Virus record (IMG/VR): IMGVR_UViG_3300033146_004708
Span: 1 to 36,864 of that record
Length of the DNA stretch: 36,864 nt
Direction: 5' to 3' (one strand)
Source: a virus
Numbering within the stretch: position 1 is the stretch's first letter; each line of letters begins with the position of its first letter. This document shows, piece after piece, positions 7,983 through 13,030 of this stretch. The notes under the pieces are model-generated. The model saw only the letters and a list, made by a program, of their open reading frames with translations, had not been told where the DNA came from and searched no databases. Made by a program: the position numbers and the translations under genes.

Positions 7983-8015
7983 TTCAAATCCTCCTTTGTT
8001 AAAGTTATTTGGTTT

Positions 8016-8077
8016 GCCTCATCAGTATATGAATAACCAATTCATACAGACCGGAGAATTACTTCTCCGGTTTCGGC
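8016..8077 (-). ncRNA. Type II hammerhead ribozyme 2
   Basis: Minus strand, two bases after the stop at 8080. GCC-GAAA, stem III CCGGAG/CTCCGG, GUC, stem I TGTATGAA/TTCATATA (one G-U pair), CTGATGA (8025-8019), then GGC. Predicted cut after C8049. Compared with copy 1, stem I has changed on both sides and still pairs. Confidence 0.93.
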
Positions 8078-8079
8078 GG

Positions 8080-8442
8080 TTAATATTCCAATTCTATGAT
8101 TATGTCTCCATTGTCTTTTGATATTTCAGTTACGATTGAGACTTCATGGTGAGGAATATTTTGGTTTACCAGTTCAACATTGTGTTCTTGAATCAGCTTC
8201 CCAAGTTGATCAAATGAGTTTACTTTGCTTCCAAAATGGTCATATTTAACTTCGCCGTTTTTTGTTATTGCGACTTTATATCTCCATCCCGGAAGCAGTA
8301 CGGATGCAATGCAGTCAACTTTATTTCTGCCGAATTGATGGACTGTCTGTTTTCCTTCAATTACTTCTAAACCGTGTTTTTTGCAGATGTTGATAAAAGT
8401 AGAAACATTGACTTTTGTTTGGTATGTCGAAATGTGACTCAT
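8080..8442 (-). CDS. DUF1257 (Ycf35-like) protein
   Basis: 120 residues, ATG at 8442 after AAAGGAGA. The opening MSHISTYQTKV, the KHGLEVIEGK segment and the LLPGWRYKVAI strand match the DUF1257/Ycf35 pattern (typically MSHFxTIKTxI..., then a hydrophobic LPG strand). The length is typical. Function is unknown. It lies 12 bases after the DUF2997 gene with no ribozyme between, so these two would remain on one message, while hammerheads separate the pair from neighbours on both sides. Confidence 0.8.
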   Translation of the reverse strand: MSHISTYQTKVNVSTFINICKKHGLEVIEGKQTVHQFGRNKVDCIASVLLPGWRYKVAITKNGEVKYDHFGSKVNSFDQLGKLIQEHNVELVNQNIPHHEVSIVTEISKDNGDIIIELEY

Positions 8443-8454
8443 TTTTTCTCCTTT

Positions 8455-8658
8455 CTATCCGCAATATCCAGAAGGCAAACCGTTTATAATTGTTTCTTCT
8501 TCTTCAAAAAATGAATTTTTTCTCTTCATTTTGGGGTTGCCGAAGATAGAGGAAAGAAAAGATGTTGCCTTGACACACGAAGCTCCTTTAAAGCCGATTG
8601 CTTCTACTTTTACAGAACCATCTTTGCCGAGTGTGATTACTACTTTTTTGTTTTCCAT
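8455..8658 (-). CDS. DUF2997-like small protein
   Basis: 67 residues, ATG at 8658 after AAAGGAGGATTTACTACC. The pattern of a short beta hairpin (KVVITLGKDGSVKVEAIGF), then KGASCVKATSFL and an acidic EEEET patch fits DUF2997, whose members usually read IxIxxDGxVxxEvxGxxGxSCxxaTxxLE. DUF2997 genes are known beside ycf35- and ycf46-type genes, as here. The function is unknown. Two C-terminal residues before the stop read CG. Confidence 0.75.
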   Translation of the reverse strand: MENKKVVITLGKDGSVKVEAIGFKGASCVKATSFLSSIFGNPKMKRKNSFFEEEETIINGLPSGYCG

Positions 8659-8700
8659 GGTAGTAAATCCTCCTTTATTAAAGTTATTTATTTAGGCAAT

Positions 8701-8766
8701 ATCTTCATCAGCAATTAGAGCCTATCCTAATTGGACATCACTCAAAAAGTGAGTGATGTTTCGAAT
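8701..8766 (-). ncRNA. Hammerhead ribozyme 3, weak stem II
   Basis: Minus strand, starting right after the stop at 8768. Stem III (CATCACTC/GAGTGATG), the GUC triplet, stem I (CAATTAG/CTAATTG) and the cores CTGATGA (8711-8705) and GAAA (8762-8759) are all consensus. Stem II is poor: the closing position is A-C, followed by G-U, A-U and U-A only. Predicted cut after C8734. The stem sequences are unrelated to the other three copies, so it is an independent lineage. Activity is uncertain. Confidence 0.75.
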
Positions 8767-8767
8767 T

Positions 8768-9118
8768 TTACTTTTTGTAATAAACTGTTTTTCGGCTGTC
8801 GATTGGACTTCGCATTGAATATCCTTTTACTTTTCCTTTTTTATTGTAGTAAACTGTTTTTCTATTATTGATTGGAGATGGTAGAGAATATTTTTTAACC
8901 TTTGCTCTTTTATCATAGTAAACAATTTTCCTTGCATTGACAGGTGAAGGCATTGAATATTTATTTGCCTTTATTGAACCTGTTGTTTTGCATCCATATA
9001 AACCGATTATGACTATTGCCACAATATAGATGAAGACTCCAATCAAGAATAGTTTCAACAGTTTTTCAACTCCCAAAAAGAAATTGTCAAGGATTTCAAT
9101 CATTCTGTCTTTATCCAT
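8768..9118 (-). CDS. Membrane protein or lipoprotein with three 23-residue repeats
   Basis: 116 residues, starting 2 bases after the gene ending at 9121. One strong hydrophobic segment (about residues 19-42) ends in IIGLYGC, which resembles a lipobox, although it lies further from the N-terminus than usual. The rest consists of three tandem copies of about 23 residues with the pattern YSxPSPxxxRKxVYYxKxxKVK (the third starts YSMRSP and is truncated). The region after the membrane segment is basic. It could be a cell-envelope protein; no family is recognised. Confidence 0.65.
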   Translation of the reverse strand: MDKDRMIEILDNFFLGVEKLLKLFLIGVFIYIVAIVIIGLYGCKTTGSIKANKYSMPSPVNARKIVYYDKRAKVKKYSLPSPINNRKTVYYNKKGKVKGYSMRSPIDSRKTVYYKK

Positions 9119-9120
9119 TT

Positions 9121-9408
9121 TTATTTTCTCCTATCTTTTCCGGTTCGTCTGTCATTAGGGAAATAAAGAGTCTCTCCTTTACGTCTATCTGATTTTCTTC
9201 TATTGTTGACAATCAGTTTTAAATTGAATGGATTGTCAAGAACAGAAAAACTTTTGTTCGGAGACGATGAATTGAAAAACAGAATGTCGACTTCTTCTGC
9301 CTTTTTGCCGTTATGTATAAATGACCATGCTCTATCAACTGCTTGATGCAGTTGATCATTTGGATAAAACGGCAACATCTCTTTTCCGTTGACTGTTACC
9401 TTGTACAT
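9121..9408 (-). CDS. Small protein with Arg-rich C-terminus, unknown function
   Basis: 95 residues, ATG at 9408 after GGAGGATTGAA. Residues about 1-70 look like a compact mixed fold. The C-terminal 28 residues carry two RRKxDRRK-like clusters (NNRRKSDRRKGE and NDRRTGKDRRK), a pattern often seen as a basic tail in small bacterial proteins. There are only 2 bases between its stop and the next gene, so it is cotranscribed and uncut with the repeat membrane protein. Upstream lies the unclassified structured element at 9452-9518. Confidence 0.6.
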   Translation of the reverse strand: MYKVTVNGKEMLPFYPNDQLHQAVDRAWSFIHNGKKAEEVDILFFNSSSPNKSFSVLDNPFNLKLIVNNRRKSDRRKGETLYFPNDRRTGKDRRK

Positions 9409-9451
9409 TTCAATCCTCCTTTTAAAGTTATTTGTATTAGATCAAACATTT

Positions 9452-9518
9452 AATTTGAATGACCTGAACAATACACAAAGCAAAGTAAAACTTTGTGTAT
9501 TGTGCTCGGATTCAAATT
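9452..9518 (-). ncRNA. Unclassified structured element occupying a ribozyme position
   Basis: Minus strand. A 9-bp outer stem AATTTGAAT (9518-9510) / ATTCAAATT (9460-9452), an asymmetric internal loop CCGAGC (9509-9504) opposite TCAGGTC (9467-9461), then a 13-bp inner stem ACAATACACAAAG (9503-9491) / CTTTGTGTATTGT (9480-9468) with a 10-nt loop. The upstream gene's stop codon overlaps its first bases, exactly where pistol and hammerhead elements sit at other boundaries. I could not match it to hammerhead, pistol, twister, twister-sister, hatchet, HDV or hairpin ribozymes. It may be a new self-cleaving motif, an RNase III site or only a stem. Confidence 0.7.
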
Positions 9519-9852
9519 AAAACTGATATAGTTTAAATTTAAGTAGATTTGTAAGAACAGATTTAAGATATTCTGTTTTCATTCCATTTGCAAATATTTC
9601 GGCCACAAACTCGTTTTCAAATTCTTTACTGTAATAAGAACAGCCGAAATCGTTATTTTCTTTATGAGTAGAATATTTGAAAACTTGAATTGTAATTTCA
9701 TTTCCATCGACAATGACGATTGCATCATGATGAATAAGTCTTTTCAGATTTTTATCAACTTCGGCGATTATAATTTCTCCAATTTTCGGTTCCTCTGATC
9801 TGCAGCCGGCAAAAGCATTCCAGTCATCTTTGGTAAATGGTCTCAATTTCAT
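9517..9852 (-). CDS. Hypothetical protein
   Basis: 111 residues, ATG at 9852 after GGAGGATTTGAA. It is not recognised. It starts MKLRPFTKDDWNAFAGC and has a strand-rich middle (IGEIIIAEVD, HDAIVIVDGNEITIQVF) consistent with a small beta-rich fold. Its stop overlaps the unclassified RNA element downstream, and a hammerhead lies between it and the upstream gene. Confidence 0.6.
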   Translation of the reverse strand: MKLRPFTKDDWNAFAGCRSEEPKIGEIIIAEVDKNLKRLIHHDAIVIVDGNEITIQVFKYSTHKENNDFGCSYYSKEFENEFVAEIFANGMKTEYLKSVLTNLLKFKLYQF

Positions 9853-9882
9853 TTCAAATCCTCCTTTTTATTTATTTGGTTT

Positions 9883-9944
9883 GCCTCATCAGTGTACAGG
9901 TTACCATCCTATACAGACCGGAGAATTACTTCTCCGGTTTCGAC
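9883..9944 (-). ncRNA. Type II hammerhead ribozyme 4
   Basis: Minus strand, one base after the stop at 9946. GTC-GAAA, stem III CCGGAG/CTCCGG, GUC, stem I TGTATAGG/CCTGTACA (one U-G pair), CTGATGA (9892-9886), then GGC. Stem II pairs GGC with GTC through a central G-U, unlike the G-C of copies 1 and 2. Predicted cut after C9916. Confidence 0.92.
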
Positions 9945-9945
9945 A

Positions 9946-10338
9946 TTAAAATTTATTTTTTTGAATTGTTGTTGATTGGCTGTCAAAAATCAAAGGATAA
10001 ATAAAGTTTGTTTTTAAATTGTAGAAAATTGATCGAATTTCTTTCTCTGATCCTTCAAAATATATTTTATATGGATTTTGTCTCCAGCAAAAACATTGTT
10101 TGTCTACATTAAAAACAATATCTTCTTGATATAATTCAAATTCAAGGATTCTTTTCATATCTTCCGCGAAGTCAACAATATGTTTTGGAACATCGGGAGG
10201 AAAGATTGAATGTTTGAAATTGTTGATTCTGTCTTCAATTTCGTCTTTGGTCATTGCTTTCATTTTTGCGTATTTGAATATTGACAGAATTTTTCTTTGA
10301 GTTCTAAGTTTAAGTACGATTGCTTTCCCCTTTTTCAT
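9946..10338 (-). CDS. Hypothetical protein
   Basis: 130 residues from the ATG at 10338, which follows GGAGGATTTGCAAA; an upstream in-frame start would lie inside the ribozyme and leader. Not recognised. The N-terminus is basic, followed by a TKDEIEDRINNFKHSIFPPD segment and a Phe/Tyr-rich C-terminal half with CFCWRQNPYKIYFEG. Bounded by a pistol upstream and a hammerhead downstream. Confidence 0.6.
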   Translation of the reverse strand: MKKGKAIVLKLRTQRKILSIFKYAKMKAMTKDEIEDRINNFKHSIFPPDVPKHIVDFAEDMKRILEFELYQEDIVFNVDKQCFCWRQNPYKIYFEGSEKEIRSIFYNLKTNFIYPLIFDSQSTTIQKNKF

Positions 10339-10372
10339 TTTGCAAATCCTCCTTTTGAAGTAGTTATTTAAT

Positions 10373-10456
10373 GTCAACTTCAAAGAGTAGAAAATTGATT
10401 TACTACTCTTTGAGCGCTTGCAGCTTAATGACCTGTTTATAGTCGCTGCAACGACT
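10373..10456 (-). ncRNA. Pistol ribozyme 3
   Basis: Minus strand, two bases after the stop at 10459. P1 AGTCG/CGACT with loop TTGCAG pairing to CTGCAA (10423-10418). Linker ATAAACAG, P2 GTCA (10432-10429), TTAAG, GCG, then P3 TCAAAGAGTAG/CTACTCTTTGA. P2 closes with TGAC (10376-10373). Predicted cut between G10378 and U10377. Both the pseudoknot and P2 differ from other copies by paired changes. Confidence 0.9.
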
Positions 10457-10458
10457 AT

Positions 10459-10710
10459 TTACTTTTGCTGAACAATGTTTCCGAGTTTTGATTGTAGTCT
10501 AATTGCAAGCGGGGCATCAGATGGGATAATATTTTTTGAATTGCAGACCGGACAGGCTTTATATCTTGCTCCAATTCGCCACAATGAATAGAGAAGACCG
10601 GGAACAATAAAGAATAACCACAATACAAGTTCGATAATAAAACTTCCGGGTGTTATTTTCTTAGGTCTTTTTACTACTGAACAGCATGTTACGCAAAAAT
10701 AAGTTTTCAT
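10459..10710 (-). CDS. Zinc-ribbon membrane protein
   Basis: 83 residues, ATG at 10710 after AAGGAGGATTTAAAA. CVTCC near the N-terminus and CPVC (about 53-56) would form one zinc ribbon split by a hydrophobic segment (about 24-46, IIELVLWLFFIVPGLLYSLW) that is either one membrane helix or a hairpin. This arrangement, with PGSFIIELVLW after the first knuckle, is familiar from small phage and bacterial proteins of unknown role. It likely sits at the cytoplasmic membrane. Confidence 0.7.
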   Translation of the reverse strand: MKTYFCVTCCSVVKRPKKITPGSFIIELVLWLFFIVPGLLYSLWRIGARYKACPVCNSKNIIPSDAPLAIRLQSKLGNIVQQK

Positions 10711-10744
10711 TTTTAAATCCTCCTTTTAAAGTAGTTATTTTAAT

Positions 10745-10818
10745 GTCAACGAGAAGACAATAAAAATTGTCTTCTCCGCTCATGACCTAATGACCTATTT
10801 TAAATCGTCATGACGATT
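10745..10818 (-). ncRNA. Pistol ribozyme 4
   Basis: Minus strand. P1 is AATCG/CGATT, a compensated change from AGTCG/CGACT. The loop TCATGA pairs with TCATGA (10785-10780). Linker TTAAAATAG, P2 GTCA (10794-10791), TTAGG, GCG, then P3 GAGAAGACAAT/ATTGTCTTCTC. P2 closes with TGAC (10748-10745). Predicted cut between G10750 and U10749. The upstream gene's stop codon overlaps the first two bases of P1. Confidence 0.9.
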
Positions 10819-11191
10819 ATTTAACTTTTCGATATACTTCGACATTTGTTTCATAGGTTCTATTGATTCCAAAAATTTTTTCTACGTCTGAAAATGAACG
10901 GAAAATAATATATTTGATTCCATAATGTTTAAAAGTCATTGATGCCTGTTGTCGTGTGCTTTTTTTGAATATTATATTTTTTGACCTGACATATATTTTC
11001 CCAAAATTGGCATCAAATCCAAATCTCAAACAATCAACTTGTTTTTCTTTCCATTTGAGAAATATCATTTTGTCTGTTTTTAGAAGTTGTTTAAATGACA
11101 TTTGCTCAAATTCTTCTGGAGTATTAAAAAACAGAACCTTTTCTTCAAACCATTTATCTTCATTTGAGGTATTGATAAATGTCCTTATCAT
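10817..11191 (-). CDS. Hypothetical protein
   Basis: 124 residues from the ATG at 11191, which follows AAAGGAGGATTCAAAAAA; the longer frame upstream lies in ribozyme sequence. It is not recognised. The C-terminal half (FGKIYVRSKNIIFKKSTRQQ, then KHYGIKYIIFRSFSDVEKIFG) resembles a small VRR/restriction-like or regulatory fold, but no catalytic motif can be named. Bounded by pistol ribozymes on both sides. Confidence 0.6.
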   Translation of the reverse strand: MIRTFINTSNEDKWFEEKVLFFNTPEEFEQMSFKQLLKTDKMIFLKWKEKQVDCLRFGFDANFGKIYVRSKNIIFKKSTRQQASMTFKHYGIKYIIFRSFSDVEKIFGINRTYETNVEVYRKVK

Positions 11192-11234
11192 TTTTTTGAA
11201 TCCTCCTTTTTTAAAGTTGTTATTTTGGCTTTGT

Positions 11235-11307
11235 GCCAACGAGAGAAGACATATTGTCTTCTCTCCGCTCTGGACTTAATGGCCTGTTTATAGTCATCCA
11301 GACGACT
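11235..11307 (-). ncRNA. Pistol ribozyme 5
   Basis: Minus strand, 11 bases after the stop at 11319. P1 AGTCG/TGACT (one G-U pair), loop TCTGGA pairing to TCCAGA, linker ATAAACAG, P2 GCCA, TTAAG, GCG, P3 GAGAGAAGAC/GTCTTCTCTC. P2 closes with TGGC (11238-11235). Predicted cut between G11240 and U11239. After cleavage the new 5' end could fold as TTGGC paired to GCCAA five bases on. Confidence 0.9.
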
Positions 11308-11318
11308 TTTTGAACATG

Positions 11319-11672
11319 TTAGATTTTTTCAGGTAGACTTGCAGCAATCATTTCTTCAAGATATTCACGAAGACAATATTTTTGAGCAAGCCTTTGTGAT
11401 TTTTGACCATTGAAAATAAGTTTCATGTTAAAGGCAATGTTTTCATCATCAGGATTGATCAAGACGGAGAAATAACAAAAATCGTCATAAAATCCTTCTT
11501 CTGTCATGCAATGATAAAAATTTTGAAATCTCAAAACTTTACTTCTCACTGGAATTTCAACATGCCAGTTTCCGTCAATTCCTGATCCATGAGGAAGTGC
11601 CTTTACAATCCGTTGAATCTTTGCAACCAGTTCTTTACCAATAACATCTTTCTTTGTGTGAATCTCAAACAT
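11319..11672 (-). CDS. Hypothetical protein, first gene of the leftward operon
   Basis: 117 residues from the ATG at 11672, preceded by GGAGGATTTGAAA. Not recognised; a central strand-rich part (HVEIPVRSKVLRFQNFYHC, then CYFSVLINPDDENIAFNMKL) suggests a small alpha/beta fold. No minus-strand gene lies upstream of it, so it opens the operon. Its leader holds a 10-bp inverted repeat at 11723-11779. Confidence 0.65.
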   Translation of the reverse strand: MFEIHTKKDVIGKELVAKIQRIVKALPHGSGIDGNWHVEIPVRSKVLRFQNFYHCMTEEGFYDDFCYFSVLINPDDENIAFNMKLIFNGQKSQRLAQKYCLREYLEEMIAASLPEKI

Positions 11673-11722
11673 TTTCAAATCCTCCTTTTAAAGTTATTGA
11701 TATTGAATACATGCTCAAAATG

Positions 11723-11779
11723 ATTATGCATTCAGTTGATAACACAAAACAGTTTTTATGTGATCTCAAAATGCATAAT
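11723..11779 (-). promoter_or_regulatory. 10-bp inverted repeat in the leader of the first leftward gene
   Basis: ATTATGCATT (11723-11732) and AATGCATAAT (11770-11779) are exact complements. The 37 bases between can form a shorter inner stem (GAT and CACA pairing with TGTG and ATC). It lies about 50 bases upstream of the start at 11672 and replaces the ribozyme found at other boundaries. It could be a 5' leader stem-loop or an operator. Confidence 0.45.
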
Positions 11780-11795
11780 TTAAAAGGATGGAAAA

Positions 11796-11861
11796 GAGGG
11801 GAGAATTTAACTTTTCGGAGACTTATTGACATTGCTCTTTACTATTGCAAATTCTCCCCTC
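11796..11861. repeat. 13-bp inverted repeat enclosing one 38-nt repeat copy
   Basis: GAGGGGAGAATTT (11796-11808) and AAATTCTCCCCTC (11849-11861) are exact complements, and the first copy of the 38-nt direct repeat forms the loop. Outside it, GGAT and ATCC can extend the stem. A further 10-bp inverted repeat (11865-11874 with 11934-11943) flanks the plus-strand ribosome-binding site of the broken gene. Confidence 0.6.
11810..11847. repeat. 38-nt direct repeat, copy 1
   Basis: Positions 11810-11847 are identical to 11998-12035 (starts ACTTTTCGGAG, ends TTTACTATTG), 188 bases apart. Copy 1 lies in the loop of a 13-bp inverted repeat. The repeat contains TTGACA but no suitably spaced -10. Confidence 0.9.
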
Positions 11862-11906
11862 TATCCAGTGCAAAATAACTTTTAACTAAAAGGAGGAGGA
11901 TTTTTT

Positions 11907-12261
11907 GTGTCCGAAGATCTACTATATGACAAGTTTGCACTGGTCAAAAGTAAAAATTCGGCCATCGGTCAATCTCTTCCCTGCAAGGTGTCAATTCACT
12001 TTTCGGAGACTTATTGACATTGCTCTTTACTATTGGAAATGACATTGCCATGGTTTCCTGTATTCCGTCAATTCTGCGGTTGCTTCTGCATTAAAGACTG
12101 ATCTTTCAAGTCTAACCGGTTTTAGTCTCTTGACTGTCGAATGTAAAAATACAGATCGGGAATTGATGCCGGGTAACATATTTAGGATAAGCGAGTCTCA
12201 ATTGCTTCTTTCGTCTTATCTAAATGAATTCGGAATTCAACCTTCCGTTTTGATGTACTAA
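11907..12261 (+). pseudogene. Small plus-strand gene broken by a repeat insertion (tentative)
   Basis: A GTG at 11907 follows a strong AAAGGAGGAGGA site and a leader (AAAATAACTTT) like those of the minus-strand genes. The frame opens VSEDLLYDKFALVKSKNSAI and stops at a TGA inside the 38-nt repeat. From about 12043 a second frame, offset by one, runs about 72 codons to TAA at 12261 and looks coding (for example ASALKTDLSSLTGFSLLTVE and LLLSSYLNEFGIQPSVLMY), but has no start of its own. I infer one gene of about 100 residues disrupted by an insertion of about 50 bases. No family is recognised. Programmed frameshifting seems unlikely because a second stop (TGA at 12040) lies between. Confidence 0.45.
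11998..12035. repeat. 38-nt direct repeat, copy 2, inside a broken gene
   Basis: Exact second copy of 11810-11847. It interrupts the small plus-strand gene starting at 11907: the reading frame before it stops within the repeat, and coding-like sequence resumes after it in the next frame. TGACATTGC from inside the repeat recurs once more just downstream (12040-12048). Confidence 0.85.
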
Positions 12262-12442
12262 TCAATAAATTGACTTTCATCTGACAGAAGTGATAAACCT
12301 TAAGGGAAGCAAAAGGACTTGTTTTGATTGCGGCTGATTGTCGTAGTATCCAAAACTGGGCTATTTACAATCGCAAGATTCACTTGCTTAAGCCTGACCG
12401 CCACTATTTGAGGCGGCGTCAAAACAATAAACGCTTAATATA

Positions 12443-12471
12443 TATATATCTATTATCAATATACATGTCAA
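12443..12471 (-). promoter_or_regulatory. Sigma-70-like promoter for the leftward operon
   Basis: On the minus strand, TTGACA (12471-12466), a 17-base spacer, then TATATA (12448-12443). The -35 is perfect and the spacing is optimal. Transcription would start near 12436 and run about 760 bases before the first leftward gene, crossing the broken plus-strand gene in antisense. No closer promoter of equal quality was found. Confidence 0.55.
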
Positions 12472-12475
12472 GCGA

Positions 12476-12547
12476 TTTTTACGTGTTAATCCGTAAATTT
12501 TACGGTTTAAACGTATTTTTTACGGTCTATTTACGGTCTCTGTAAAT
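12476..12547. repeat. Iteron-like TTTACGG cluster
   Basis: TTTACGGTCT occurs at 12519-12528 and 12530-12539 (11 bases apart, one helical turn). A perfect 15-bp palindrome CCGTAAATTTTACGG lies at 12491-12505, and TTTTTACG opens the cluster at 12476. It sits next to the leftward promoter -35 box. Closely phased repeats of this kind bind replication initiators or repressors. Confidence 0.6.
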
Positions 12548-12622
12548 CTTTATCTGATAAGGTTTTAAGGTTTCTATAAACGCTTTATTTATAGGCATTG
12601 ACAAGGATTGAGATCAAAAACT

Positions 12623-12650
12623 CTGTCAACCCTTATAAATTGGTACTCTA
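12623..12650. repeat. 28-nt regulatory-looking motif, copy 1
   Basis: Pattern CTGTCAAC-N-CTTATA followed by TACTCTA. It matches 13003-13030 at 23 of 28 positions with no gap. The shared ends suggest a two-part binding site. Confidence 0.5.
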
Positions 12651-13002
12651 TGGTCTAATATTTTTAAAAAAAATATTGGCCTAAAAGCCTATATATTAAC
12701 GGTTTGTGTTTCTTATAAACGTACTATTTTAAAGGGTTGACATGGAATGACTAAAAAAATCGTAAAAATCCCAAATACGAGATAAGTCATTGTTTTTATT
12801 AAAGATATGATTTTTTTGAGTTTTTTTTGATTTTTTTAAATGTCTAATATTTACAATACCTTATTTGATCTTATTTTTCCTTTAAAATCAATAACTTATA
12901 AAAAAATGAAAAAATATCAAAAAAAATCAAAAATTTTTTCAATTTCTGCTGTTTTTATCATAGACCTATTATTTTCAAGCCCTGACAGCCACAGTCAAAT
13001 CC

Positions 13003-13030
13003 CTGTCAACACTTATATATCAATACTCTA
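13003..13030. repeat. 28-nt regulatory-looking motif, copy 2
   Basis: Second copy of the 12623-12650 motif. A partial inverted version (TAGAGTA then TATAAGG) lies at about 13356-13371, between the late promoter and the first late gene, where a repressor would act. Confidence 0.5.

Noticed and set aside
8768-9118. Three 69-nt repeats as a CRISPR array
   Set aside because: The repeats are translated in frame as a protein repeat, with diverged DNA and no spacers.
5200-11307. Spacer hairpins as Rho-independent terminators
   Set aside because: The P3 and stem III hairpins have no following U-tract, and conserved ribozyme core bases surround them.
11654-11878. Plus-strand frame of 74 codons
   Set aside because: It starts in antisense to the first leftward gene, has no ribosome-binding site and covers inverted repeats and the 38-nt repeat; it looks like a chance frame.
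12300-12430. Possible tRNA-like sequence in the divergent region
   Set aside because: No T-arm GTTCGAATC-like sequence and no cloverleaf could be drawn.
12324-12545. TTG-start frame with an HTH-like stretch (RSIQNWAIYNRK)
   Set aside because: AAGGA lies upstream, but the C-terminal half covers the promoter and iterons, and the composition is non-coding; kept only as a possibility.
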